Source of the DNA: Arion vulgaris
Taxonomy: Eukaryota > Mollusca > Gastropoda > Stylommatophora > Arionidae
DNA length: 64,000 bases
Assembly: GCA_020796225.1 (NCBI GenBank)
Contig: CM036754.1
Span: 70,269,940 to 70,333,939, forward strand
Reading direction: 5' to 3'
A program made the translations under genes and the position numbers. Shown here piece after piece: positions 30,823 to 40,279 of the stretch. Position 1 is the stretch's first letter. Each line of letters begins with the position of its first letter. The notes beneath the pieces are model-generated. The model saw only the letters and a list, made by a program, of their open reading frames with translations, was not told the origin of the DNA and made no database searches.

Positions 30823-31398
30823 CAATAACTTAATATATCTATCATAATTCTTATGATAACAGGCAATGTCAAGCTTTATTTTTTGGGTACTTTCTTTTCA
30901 AACACTTCTCGTTTCGTAAATCTGTCATTATTTAATCTTATCTCTGATGCTATTTATCTCTGCCGTGTCAACTCATTTTTATATATTTTACTTGATTATT
31001 TGATCTCAATCTTTGTTATATTTTTTGTCATTCTTTTTATTCCACTGTTTTATGTCTCTCTGTCCCCTTTTATTTATTTATATTAACCCTGTAACGTTCG
31101 GGTACTAAGAAAATCTCATTTATAAATGAGATGCTACATAACTTCGGAACTGACCGTATTTGTTGTATTATTTATGCATTTAAATGCATATAATATATGT
31201 TAATTAATGCACAAATTATTATATTACCATAATACATTTTTTAAAGAGGTCTCTTATTATTTATTATTTATTTTTAAGTCTTTTGACCATTTCCCCCGTT
31301 CGTGCGTACATACACATTTTATTAGTCCTATTTGTTGAGGTCGTATTGATATCTCGAGGCATACCATATTCTGTGGAGGAGAGTACAGTCACCTGAAT
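30823..31398. other. AT-rich region with two perfect small palindromes
   Basis: Contains ATCTCATTTATAAATGAGAT (31113-31132) and TATGCATTTAAATGCATA (31170-31187). No gene seen. They could be cruciform-prone or the ends of an unrecognised element. Confidence 0.45.
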
Positions 31399-31745
31399 AT
31401 GAAAAATGGGATTTCAAGAAACAATGCAAACTTGACATTTCTTAAGCGTGGAACTACAACATATTTATTTGTTAATGACATTCTTCGCGCATTGAGAGAG
31501 TCTTTCCGAACAGAGGAGTGTCAGGGCTGTGAATCCCACTTGCTGACCAGATTGAGAGAGATGGGTGTCAATATTGGTGCAGCCCGAAAGAACGACATAC
31601 TAAATATGCAAAGAGGTTGATTAATCAACATCGAACTGGCGTGTTGGGCCGCTGGATGCTGCTGGATTTGCTGAGACGGAGATCGGAGCACCTATGAACA
31701 TGTCCGTAGTGCTATGATGATAGTCCTCATATAACTGTTATTCGT
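31399..31745 (+). pseudogene. C-terminal tail of RNase H LINE (L10)
   Basis: Frame includes NDILRALRESFRTEECQGCE, SHLLTRLREMGVNIGAAR and NDILNMQRG, then a stop. A one-base shift continues as INQHRTGVLGRWMLLDLLRR and RSEHLWTCP-like end. The nucleotide end GAGATCGGAGCACCTATGAA...CTATGATGATAGTCC resembles the S6 SINE 3' tail. A second copy with the RNase H end attached is at 33625-34060. Confidence 0.75.
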
Positions 31746-31769
31746 TAATAAATTCATTTACGTCCTAGT

Positions 31770-31775
31770 GTTTTT

Positions 31776-31812
<37 letters not shown>

Positions 31813-31815
31813 TGG
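31770..31815. repeat. (CT)n microsatellite
   Basis: Over 20 CT dinucleotides. Confidence 0.98.
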
Positions 31816-31904
31816 AATCTAAGGAGGTCAAGACTAACAAAAACTCTGGTTGGACTTGAATGTAGTGGTTGGAATCTGAGGAGGTCAAGAGTAACAAAAA
31901 TCAT

Positions 31905-31973
31905 CAGTTTTATTTGTGTGCAAAGACTCGCAGACGTAAAGGGGAGTGAACGAGCCGATAGGCTTGTGGATAT
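31905..31973 (+). pseudogene. RNase H scrap of L10 LINE
   Basis: Encodes LADVKGSERADRLVDI, the conserved GNERAD region of LINE RNase H with Asn changed to Ser. It is cut off by the form C SINE at 31974. Confidence 0.7.
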
Positions 31974-32400
31974 TCTTCTTCTTCTTCTGCGAACGCTCCA
32001 AATCGACCACTTATTAAACCACTCTTTGTGGTTTCTATGTAATCTGAGCCTAAGAGCGATAGTGCGTTGTGCCAAGTTATGCGCCTATAGTGACTAAGCC
32101 AGCACATCCGATTTCTTGCCAGCATTTTATTTACTAGGTTGCATTCCTAAACATCTGTGGGACAGATGGGTTTGTCAGTTGGACGTCATTTTACTAGATA
32201 GAGTAGGATGATTGGCGTCTGAAAATTATCGCCTTCGCTAATGTGTTGGATTTGTACCGGTCGACCCTCTGCGTTATCGGCATTGCTTTTCTATCCACGG
32301 TGAGTTTATTCCCGAATAGGAGTGTTCGCAGCCGTTTCAGGTCGCTTGTCGTCACTTGACAATTTGCAATGTCTACTCTGCATTTTCCCTGTCCCCAGGA
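31974..32400 (-). mobile_element. GAA-tailed SINE, form C
   Basis: The 3' form A half (CTTCTGCGAACGCTCCAAATC ... ATCCGATTTCTTGCC) joins the alternative 5' module at about 32140, which holds GGATGATTGGCGTCTG, CCACGGTGAGTTTATTCCCG and CTGCATTTTCCCTGTCCCC. Less truncated than the copy at 3378. Confidence 0.85.
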
Positions 32401-32823
32401 AACACTGGACTGGGGCTGCACACATATATTTTAGAGGGTCGTTTCATTCGTCGCTAGCAATGCAACTGAAATTTACGCCCCTCAACATCATCCCTTCCAG
32501 TTCTTCCAGGGATTTTAGTTGTTAGCTTGCGAATATAACTGCTGTTAAAAATCTGACTAGTAATTGACCAGGTTGTTATTCTCTCTCTCTCGCAATCACC
32601 GCTCAGACCGATGTACCAGATCTCCCCATAAATTCTATTCATGTGGAAATCTGATTCATGAAGTCTTAGCATTGGTGTGTTTTACGTCACATCTTCAGCG
32701 CCATTTGGAGCTCTAGTGATTATTCTTCGGTGTTGTGTCCGGTTTCAGCCAGCATTTACTCGGTTCGCTCTCCGTGCTGTAGTCATCTAGTGTTTTTACG
32801 GTGCGGGGTAGCTAGCCCCACGC
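32401..32823. other. No feature recognised
   Basis: Only a short CTCTCTCT run (32580-32592) and a tRNA-like TTCGGTTCGCTCTCC fragment near 32757. Confidence 0.4.
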
Positions 32824-32913
32824 CCAACCTCCTTAGTCGCCTCTTACGACATGCATGGTAACAGTTGTTCTATTCTTTACACCCCAATTTGGGCCCCGGT
32901 AACCACTCGGACG
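32824..32913 (-). mobile_element. GAA-tailed SINE, form B, 5' part only
   Basis: CCTCCTTAGTCGCCTCTTAC, ATTCTTTACACCCCAATTTG, GGCCCCGGTAACCACTCGG. The 3' half is missing. Confidence 0.85.
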
Positions 32914-33131
32914 GATTGTTATTCTGAATGTCCTTAGGAGAACAGGGCGGGTGCACGACTCAATGAACGATGTTGAAAATGCAACATTAACCAGACTGCA
33001 AGAATTTTAATCAAACGGGGTATAGCCAAACAGGAACACTATGCTGGAAGTCGATGAAAACTAGTAAAGCAACAAAGAACTTGTGTCGTTAGTCACTAAA
33101 AACAGAGAGACTACTACCTGGGCAACATGAT

Positions 33132-33306
33132 CAGGACCGTGCGGTATATTTTCTCAGTATGATGCAAGTCTTCGAAATGCCGCCCTTAAATGCTTTTTCT
33201 TTAAAATAACCTTCTATTGTAATTTTGATATGTTGTTGCTTATGCCGCCTTTCTTACGGAGCCGCCTGGTGCGGTTGCCTCTCTATATATACAAGGCATG
33301 TCCCTG
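33132..33306 (+). mobile_element. MITE with CAGGACCGTGC terminus
   Basis: 175 bp, flanked by AACATGAT (33124-33131) and AGCATGAT (33307-33314), 7/8. Shares GTGCGGTATATT, GATGCAAGTCTTCGAAATGC and GCGGTTGCCTCTC with 5004 and 37604. Confidence 0.87.
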
Positions 33307-33625
33307 AGCATGATGGAAAGTCGTTGCGACATTGTAGTGCTGTTAGTTTTTGGACGCGGCTGCTAGCGCGTTTTTTCCACGTGTATTGACTTGAAGGAGG
33401 AAAATAATAAGAGAGGCCAGTGGTGGCTACGTAACAACAAGTGACAATATAGGTACGTGCGGTTACAGAGGTGGGGATGGGGTTGACATCTCATAACTAC
33501 TTTCGTGTTTTCATACTCAGTGACTCCATGAGAATTATTCTTAAAGTCGAAAAGGAATAGTGAGACGAAACTGGGGGAGGTGCTAGTACAGACATGGATC
33601 AGAGTAATCACCTTCCTTTTGTCCC
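33307..33625. other. No feature recognised
   Basis: Nothing supportable. Confidence 0.4.
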
Positions 33626-34060
33626 TGGGTACGCAGGAGTTAGGGGTAATGAACGAGCTGATAGATTGTTTAGCATATCTACAATATCAGAGGGAGATGC
33701 AATAGACCGAAATTACATTCTTATTTTTTTTATAAATCATTGAGAGAGTCTTTCCTAACAGAGGAGTTTCAGGGTTGTAAATCCCAGTCGCTGACCAGGA
33801 TTGAGGTGAGATTTTTCCTAATCAGTGGAGTTTTCAGAGTCTGTAAATCCCAGTCGCTGACCAGATTGAGATAGATGGGTGTCAATAATGGTACAGCTTG
33901 AAAAAAACGGCATATGAAATATGCAAAAAATGGGATTAATCAACATCTAAGTGGCGATTTGGACCGCTGGACGCAGGTGGATTTGTAGATGCGGAGATCG
34001 GAGCACCTATACATGTCGGGAGTCCTCATATAACTGATAACTGATATTTACTTAGGTGAG
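33626..34060 (+). pseudogene. RNase H end and tail of LINE (L10)
   Basis: PGYAGVRGNERADRLFSIST (RNase H motif HAGVxGNExAD with His changed to Tyr), SEGDAIDRNYI, then RESFLTEEFQGC, SQSLTRIE and GVNNGTA pieces. A ~50 bp internal duplication (33740-33790 and 33808-33860) repeats the EEFQGCKSQSLT region. It ends GAGATCGGAGCACCTAT, as at 31680. Confidence 0.78.
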
Positions 34061-34214
34061 TGCTTGGAGAGACACTGTTAGCTGTTAATTTCATTCGGAA
34101 TACGTTGTGTTTGTATCCACAGTGGTTGTGTTGGAAACTGCAAGCTCATAAAATGTGGTATACTAGTAGACTATCGTTTAGAAACTATCTTGTGTAATAA
34201 TGCTATCGCGAAGT

Positions 34215-34560
34215 CTGTTGTTTATTGTCTATTCCCAGGTGGAAGATGTAGTTGGCTGTCCACTCTTGCCGTAAAGCGTAGGGATGGGATCAGTAATTTG
34301 CGTTCTAGGGCTAGATTAGTCTCCCTTGTTGTGTTGTATCCGTGTTTATGTAGTGTGGTCTTGATATTGTCTATCCACCTTTTTCTTGGTCTTCCCTTAG
34401 CTCTAGTACCCGATCTCTTTTTATTGTATGATGTTCTCATTAAATGTACAAACCATTGCATTTGTTGTCTTCGATGTATTCGGTGCATGAAGTACTGTTT
34501 TTTACTCGTGAATTGCAAATTCAGGTGGTAGACAGATTGTGTTGGCACTATGACGGATAC
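34215..34560 (-). pseudogene. LINE tail (L3 type)
   Basis: Open minus frame: QQMQWFVHLMRTSYNKKRSG, TRAKGRPRKRWIDNIKTTLH, KHGYNTTRETNLALERKLLI, SLRFTARVDSQLHLPPGNRQ, stop. It holds the uninterrupted CTAGTACCCGATCTC site that the MITE at 5004 has split in the related copy. Confidence 0.85.
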
Positions 34561-34739
34561 TTTACGCAATTACTGAGCACGTAAACTGCTGGCTTGTGTC
34601 AGGACTTGTGTTTCCTTCATGCGTTTATAATGAGCATTTTAGGTGATGTTCTCTGGCACAAGCACGGAGCAATTATAGGACAACATGTTTCAATGAAGTT
34701 GGAACCAAGACTATTTAATAATAATGATAATTCCTCTCG

Positions 34740-34975
34740 TACCGTTAAACGTTACATAAGGCCTGCAAACAATTTCTCCATACCGCTCTATCCTGGGCAA
34801 TTCACTCAATCTCCTCCATGGAACTGAAACCGATATTTCTTGCCTCTCTCAGCAAAGTTCGTTTCATGGTCTCCTTAGTCGACTTCTCTTTCTTGAACCC
34901 TTGCATCCCACTTCAATGCCTGCTTTGATATTCTTTGATCATTTCTTCTCAAGGTGTGCATTTCTACTGGTGACT
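34740..34975 (-). pseudogene. LINE tail (L5 type)
   Basis: Reverse complement of 23280-23540: the CAATCTCCTCCATGGAACTG block, CTTGCCTCTCTCAGCAAAG, TTCGTTTCATGGTCTCCTTA and the CTCTTTCTTGAACCC block. Frames are broken. Confidence 0.75.
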
Positions 34976-35069
34976 ATCTAAGCTAGCGTTGAAAGACATC
35001 ATGAGGAAGAAATCGGAGCACTTATGTGTTATTTGGTTCCCTTAACAGTTATCTGTCGTCTAAACTAAG

Positions 35070-35372
35070 CATCTAATATATATTCTCTTCACTTCAGATA
35101 TTACTAATATATTCTCTTCACTTCAGATATTACTAATATGTTCTCTTCACTTCAGATATTACTAATATATGTTCTCTTCACTTCAGATATTACTAATATG
35201 TTCTCTTCACTTCAGATATTACTCATATGTTCTCTTCACTAGATATTCTAATATATGCTCTTCACTTCAGATATTACTAATATATGTTCTCTTCACTTCA
35301 GATATTACTCATATGTCCTCTTCACTTCAGATATTACTCATATGTTCTCTTCACTTCAGATATTACTAGTAT
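35070..35372. repeat. 29 bp minisatellite, about 10 units
   Basis: TTCTCTTCACTTCAGATATT + ACTAATATG units. One unit is shortened at 35235-35255. Confidence 0.95.
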
Positions 35373-35384
35373 ATCCTCGTTTCA

Positions 35385-35630
35385 GTTTCAGTTTGGAATA
35401 TCTTCATTGCACTCCGGACATGTTCATTACGTGTCCTTCACAATATCTCCAACAGCGTCCAGCAGCTGACCGTACCAGTTCTATGTTGTTTGATGACCTG
35501 TTGTTCTGTTCTTTTCTGACCGCTTCAATTTTCAATCCCAGCACCTGTAATCTAGCAGTTGACGTGGATTGGTTGAAATGAAAGTCCTTGTTGCTGCCAC
35601 ACTCTATGAGAGCGTTCAGAATGTCAGCTT
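35385..35630 (-). mobile_element. Unassigned repeat with peptide-like conservation
   Basis: The minus strand reads ADILNALIECGSNKDFHFNQ, STSTARLQVLGLKIEAVRKE and QHRTGTVSCW-like sequence. A second copy (39150-39303 plus 39592-39712) reads ADNLNALTECSGNEDFHFTK, STSTARLQEFKLKIGVTRKE. The agreement suggests a once-coding mobile element that I do not recognise. A short third piece is at 41703-41760. Confidence 0.65.
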
Positions 35631-35738
35631 TATCTATTGGCTGACCCTCTGATACGGTGGCAGAGCCTTTCCCTCACCTTCTCATTGCCAACGAACTACA
35701 TGTGCCCGGAACATATATCCTCGTGTAATGCCATCCAT

Positions 35739-35976
35739 GGTGACGTCTGTGGCCTAGGGAATAGTGACTCGGTCTATAGTGAACCCCGATGTTCTGAGCT
35801 CGAATCACGCTGCAGACAATTTGGTTGCAAATTGTTTCTCGTGGATTTTTACAAAAGGACGATGACACCACCCGTTCAGAAAGCAATGGCAACTACCGAA
35901 CGTATAATCCTAGAAATCACAAACAGCGTTAAACTGGGTTGATTCAAAGTCATGTAAAGGATATACGTTAACTTTA
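35739..35976 (+). mobile_element. tRNA-derived SINE (family S4) with 12 bp target duplication
   Basis: GACGTCTGTGGCCTAGGGAA head, GAGCTCGAATCACGC box B, GTTCAGAAAGCAATGGCAAC body, CATGTAAAGGATATACG end. Flanked by AATGCCATCCAT (35727-35738) and AATGTCATCCAT (35977-35988), 11/12. Confidence 0.9.
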
Positions 35977-36029
35977 AATGTCATCCATACGCAAACAAAT
36001 TAAACATAAACATTTGGTGATTAAGTATC

Positions 36030-36140
36030 TTGTCCAATAACAACTGCCTATAACAACTGTGCCTATAAAACTGTAGCCTCATAAAACTGTAGCCTATAAC
36101 AACTGTATCCGATAACTGTATCCTATAACTGTATCCGTTA
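36030..36140. repeat. Irregular TATAACAACTGT / GTATCC simple array
   Basis: 12-16 bp units, about 8, variable. Confidence 0.8.
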
Positions 36141-36171
36141 TATCATCGCTACATGGTAGATAGATATTATT

Positions 36172-36480
36172 CAGTGATTGATTGATTAATTGATTGATAG
36201 AACCATCATCATTGCACTTTGGGGTAACCATGTGGCGTCGATCCTTTCTTACACAAGAAGATCTCAGACAGTGCTCGGTCTTAGCACCGGCGGGTCCGGT
36301 GTGATTTTGAAATGGAAGATATTTATGTAGGAATTTAGTTATCTTTCAAATGAATTTGTCTGGCAGCGGCTTCAGCCTGCACTTTACGATTTTAGAGCTA
36401 CAAGAGCACTTTACGTTCTCAATTGAACATGGATATTTATCGTCCGTCTCGATAGACTGAACTCGATCTCACCTATTCGC
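36172..36480 (-). mobile_element. tRNA-derived SINE (family S6)
   Basis: Begins with the (TGAT)n complement of the 3' tail, then ATCATCATTGCACTTTGG, GTGGCGTCGATCC, AGCACCGGCGGGTCC, CTGGCAGCGGCTTCAGCCTG and TATCGTCCGTCTCGATAG. The tRNA head is missing. Confidence 0.85.
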
Positions 36481-36754
36481 TGTATCAAGTATCCTATAGC
36501 GTTATTTCATGTAGTATTTTACCGTAGTAAAAATAATGTCTAAATATATGTTAGTTCCGAATAAAATTGTAATATATGAGTTATTTTTGATCAAATTTAC
36601 GTGAATCACTGGTCTTGACATTGGTGACACGATAATGATAGCTGACAGGCTTGCATCAACAGCATTGGGAAATAGGAGATATATAGTGTGCAAGTCCTTC
36701 GCTACAGGTGACTCCGTGGAATAAGATTCTAATTAATGTTTAATTTGTTTGAGT

Positions 36755-36999
36755 TTCTTCTTCTCTTCTTCATCGACGCTCCATATCGACCACTTGTTAA
36801 CCACTTTGTGAATTCTAGTGATCTGAGTCTAAGTGATTGTAAATTGTGTCATTATGGCGCCTAATAAGCCAGCACACCGTGTCTGCAAAGCTTTTATTAC
36901 TATGGTATTTCCTAGTCTCCTACCTTCGTCGACTCTACGACACGCCTGTAGGTCTAGTGCTACATTCTTTGCTCTATGAGCCCCAACAACAGACAGGCT
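36755..36999 (-). mobile_element. GAA-tailed SINE, form A, decayed
   Basis: ATCGACGCTCCATATCGACC, CACTTGTTAACCACTTTGTG, then many small deletions relative to the other copies. Still recognisable: CCTAATAAGCCAGCACACCG, CGACTCTACGACACGCCTG. Confidence 0.8.
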
Positions 37000-37229
37000 G
37001 TCTGAGTTTAACTAACTGTTGCATAGACAGAACGTCGCTGATGGATGTGTTTATGAAGTGAACACTGAACTATCAGTATCCATACTCTTCGGTATCTGTT
37101 TGAAGACTGAGCATCTATTGTATGTCAGACTACTATACGTTGGCTCAGTAACCAGTAACTATATTATGACACGCGGTTGATACATTCAACGCTGTCCTTT
37201 ATTAACTGAATGTAGTCAGTGGCATTGTA

Positions 37230-37603
37230 TGTCGTGCATTGTCTGTATTATCTTGCACTGGGTCGCATTGTATTTTATTGTTTTGTATTGTATTGCATTG
37301 TATTGTATTATATTGTATTGTCTTGTATTGTCTTAAATTGTATTGTCTTGTATTGTCTAAATTGTATTGCTTATTCTTAAAATATGTTGTATTGTCTTGT
37401 ATTGTCTTAAATTATGTTATATTGGCTTGTATTGTCTTATATTGTCTTGTATTGTAATGTCTGGTATTATTTCACATTTTATTGTCTTATATTGTATTGT
37501 CATGTATTGTCTTGTATTGTATTGTATTGTTTTGTATTGTCTTTATTGTCTTATGTTTTCTTTATATTGTCTTGTATTGTCTTGCTATGTCCTATTTTGT
37601 CTT
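37230..37603. repeat. TATTGTATTGTCTTG low-complexity array
   Basis: 5 bp ATTGT-based array with (CTTGT)/(TTAAA) variants. Frames rich in I, V, L, C and Y are artefacts. It continues at 37780-37802 after a MITE. Confidence 0.92.
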
Positions 37604-37779
37604 CAGGGCCATGACGTGCTATGATAAAGAGAGTCGGTCGAACCAGGCGGCACCGAAAAGGGGGGCGGATAAGCAGCAAAATCTAATATACAATTGAAGG
37701 TTATTTTAAAGGAAAAATATTTAAGGGGCGGCATTTCGAAGACTTGCATTATACTGACAAAATATACCGCACGGGCCTG
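37604..37779 (-). mobile_element. MITE with CAGGCCCGTGCGG terminus, in the ATTGT array
   Basis: 176 bp, reverse orientation to 5004. Flanked by TTTGTCTT (37596-37603) and ATTGTCTT (37780-37787), 7/8, although the surrounding array makes this match weaker evidence. Confidence 0.83.
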
Positions 37780-37802
37780 ATTGTCTTGTATTGTCTTGTA
37801 CT

Positions 37803-38394
37803 GCTCAAACAAAGCCTCAACATGTTGCTAGCTTTCAGACCATACTTTCTAGAGTGACCTAAGTCTGGATTATTATTTCCATCGCAAATTTCCCCAATTA
37901 TCTGGCTAGTTTAAACTGTCAAAACTATTTTGTCAAATATACGATATGTTTACTAATTTCCTTTTCCTCAGTAATTGTATCACACATATTAATCCCTAAA
38001 GCACGTTTTGATTTTGTTATTACCGATATTGAGCTCAGCATTTATTACCATTACTTGTTTGATTGCTTAAAGCAGTTATTAAATATTATGCCAGTCTGTG
38101 ACAAGTTGCCAATTTGTCTGGTAACTACTGACACATTATTACCTGGCAATGCCAAATTGCTTTCAGCCCCCGCGTATTTCATTTACAACATGCGCCATCT
38201 TGCATAAATGCAGACAGCAGTGACCAATTCAATTAAATCAATGCGTGCACCCATAATAATAATTATCTTTATCTTTGAATATGTGAAACTATGTTTGTTG
38301 TTCTTTATCGATTATGTGTTTTTCTGAATAGTTCTGAGGACATAATGAGTCTGATTAAAGAATATAAATTTATTAATGTCTTCTTTGTCTAATG
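37803..38394. other. No feature recognised
   Basis: Mixed sequence without assignable content. Confidence 0.4.
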
Positions 38395-38867
38395 CAGCGT
38401 TTCCCAAAGTGGGCGGTACCGCTCCCCCCATCAGTGGTCGCTGAAGAGGTTTAGGGTGGGGGCAATAATGGATTCAGAAGACTTTGAGGGTGTTCAAGCG
38501 ATTAGGGTCGTTGGCTCCTTAAAGATGAAATTAAAAGTAAATAATTTAAAATAAATTCTTTTCGTGATTTTGCGATTGAATAATCATTTAAAATTTGAAT
38601 TCCGCATTTTAAATCATCTTATGCCAATCTTACACGATCCATTTTCTTATCGATTTTCTATTTCATGCAAATAATAATTTGAAAATTGACCATGTATTAC
38701 AGAAATATATATCTATTTTCTATGTCAAAGAGAAAATAGAGTATGTATATATGTGGGAGGGGGGCGTTGGCAAACTGATATAATGTGGAGGGGGGCGTTA
38801 CAAAGTTTATGTTGTGCGAGTGGGAGGTGGGAGGTGGGAGTGGGCCGAAAAAGTTTGGGAATCTATG
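38395..38867. mobile_element. Non-autonomous hAT with perfect 8 bp duplication
   Basis: Ends CAGCGTTTCCCAAAGTGGG and AGTTTGGGAATCTATG. Flanked by exact GTCTAATG at 38387-38394 and 38868-38875. The cleanest copy of the family at 12516 and 26418. The GGTGGGAGGTGGGAG stretch near its right end is a local expansion. Confidence 0.93.
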
Positions 38868-38964
38868 GTCTAATGGAACCAAACTTAGATACAGACCGAC
38901 ACAGACACGACACGACACAGACACAGACACGTATGGTCAAGTCACAGTTAGTTTGAGAATAATA

Positions 38965-39112
38965 GTGTCACAATTGATTGATTAATTGATCGGACCATCA
39001 TCATTGCACTTCGGTGAGTAATCATGTGTGCTCCGATCTCGATCTCTCTCTCTTACATAGGAAGATCTAAGCTGCAGTGGTCGAACTCCGTAACACCAGC
39101 GAGCAATTGCTG
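38965..39112 (-). mobile_element. 3' part of an S6 SINE
   Basis: TGATTGATTAATTGATCGGA, ATCATTGCACTTCGGTGAG, GTGTGCTCCGATCTC, with a (CT)n expansion at 39041-39052 and a truncated end. Confidence 0.83.
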
Positions 39113-39149
39113 AGAACTAAGTATCAGAAGGATATCCTCACGGTTTTAG

Positions 39150-39712
39150 TATCAGTTTGGAATATCTTCATTGCACTCCGGGCAAACCTATAGGTACTCT
39201 GAACTCTTCTACAACATCTCCAACAGCCTCCAGCAATTAACCCTAACAGTTCGATGTTAATTAATGAGCCCATTCATGTACCCGTTGTCCTGTTATTTTC
39301 TGGAGAAACACGTAATAACAAAGTACTGTAGTTTTACAAAATACAAAAACGATAACAATACACATCAACGTTTCGACCAAAAAGCCTTTATAACGCAAAA
39401 CGATATAGTAAGAGTCATTGTTTTTGTATTTTGTAAAACTGCAGTATATCGTCTTCCAGATAAAAGCCTTTTGGCCGAAACGTTGCTGTATAATGCCATT
39501 GTTTTTGTATTATATAAAACTACAGTACTTTGTTATTACCTGTTTCGTCATTTGTCATAGTTTTACTGCAGTCTCTCCCTATATCGAGATTTGTTCTTTT
39601 CTGGTCACTCCAATCTTCAATTTAAACTCTTGCAATCTAGCAGTTGATGTGGATTTGGTGAAATGAAAATCCTCGTTACCGCTACACTCTGTGAGGGCGT
39701 TCAGATTGTCAG
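39150..39712 (-). mobile_element. Second copy of the unassigned peptide-conserving repeat, split
   Basis: Segments 39150-39303 and 39592-39712 match 35389-35630. The Penelope fragment 39304-39591 lies between them, flanked by a 13 bp duplication of the repeat's own sequence. Confidence 0.75.
39304..39591. mobile_element. Short Penelope-like element with inverted ends
   Basis: Begins with AACAAAGTACTGTAGTTTTAC, has an antisense CAACGTTTCGACCAAAAAGC near 39367, then a sense AAGCCTTTTGGCCGAAACG near 39466, and ends with CTACAGTACTTTGTTATTAC plus a TTTTACTGCAGTCTCTCCC terminus. Flanked by TGTTATTTTCTGG (39291-39303) and TGTTCTTTTCTGG (39592-39604), 12/13. Confidence 0.82.
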
Positions 39713-39714
39713 CT

Positions 39715-39960
39715 CGCCCGTGCGTTGCCGGGGCTGACAAGGGGAGCAAAGTATAGTGACACTGCGACCACAGAGCCGTGTCGTAGGAGGCGAATGAGGC
39801 AGGGGACTAGAAATCTCCCTAGAAAAAAGTGCGTCGCAGAAATCGGATGTACTGGCCTTACCCTTTGGCGCATAACTTGCACAATCGCTCTTACTCTCAG
39901 ATCACATACAAATCACAAAGAGTGGTTTAACAAGTCGTCGATATAGAACATTCGAAGAAG
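39715..39960 (+). mobile_element. GAA-tailed SINE, form A, 3' end expanded
   Basis: CGCCCGTGCGTTGCCGGGGC 5' end, GCAAAGTATAGTGACACTGC, GTGTCGTAGGAGGCGAATGA, AAAGTGCGTCGCAGAAATCG, then GATATAGAACATTCGAAGAAG, which continues into an array. Confidence 0.88.
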
Positions 39961-40145
39961 AGAGACGACGATATTGAACATTCGAAGAAGAAGAGACGAC
40001 GATATAGAACATTCGAAGAAGAAAAGACGATGATATAGAACATTCGAAGAAGAAGACGATGATATAGAACATTCGAAGAAGAAGCGACGATATAGAACAT
40101 TCGAAGAAGAAGAGACGACGATATAGAACATTCGAAGAAGAATAC
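39937..40145. repeat. 28-31 bp array made of SINE 3' end
   Basis: Seven units of CGATATAGAACATTCGAAGA + AGAAGAGACGA. The unit equals the last ~25 bases of the form A SINE plus its GAA tail. Confidence 0.93.
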
Positions 40146-40149
40146 GTGA

Positions 40150-40279
40150 TGCACACAACTTCTTGCAGACTTCAAACTAACAGATAAGTTGTGGACACAA
40201 TCCAGAAACCTACACATACATAGGTCACAGTGCTTCATCTCAGAACTTCTCAAATTTAATCAAATTAATTGATATCTAA
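40150..40279. repeat. Left ~130 bp direct repeat flanking a LINE
   Basis: Shares ATCCAGAAACCTACAC, ATAGGTCACAGTGCTTCATC and AAATTAATTGATATCTAAT with 41135-41265, at roughly 90 percent identity by eye. The LINE 3' end starts at the next base. Confidence 0.85.

Noticed and set aside
37239..37697. Hydrophobic frames resembling small membrane proteins (IVLYCIVL...)
   Set aside because: Low-complexity ATTGT array; the composition alone produces I, V, L, C and Y.
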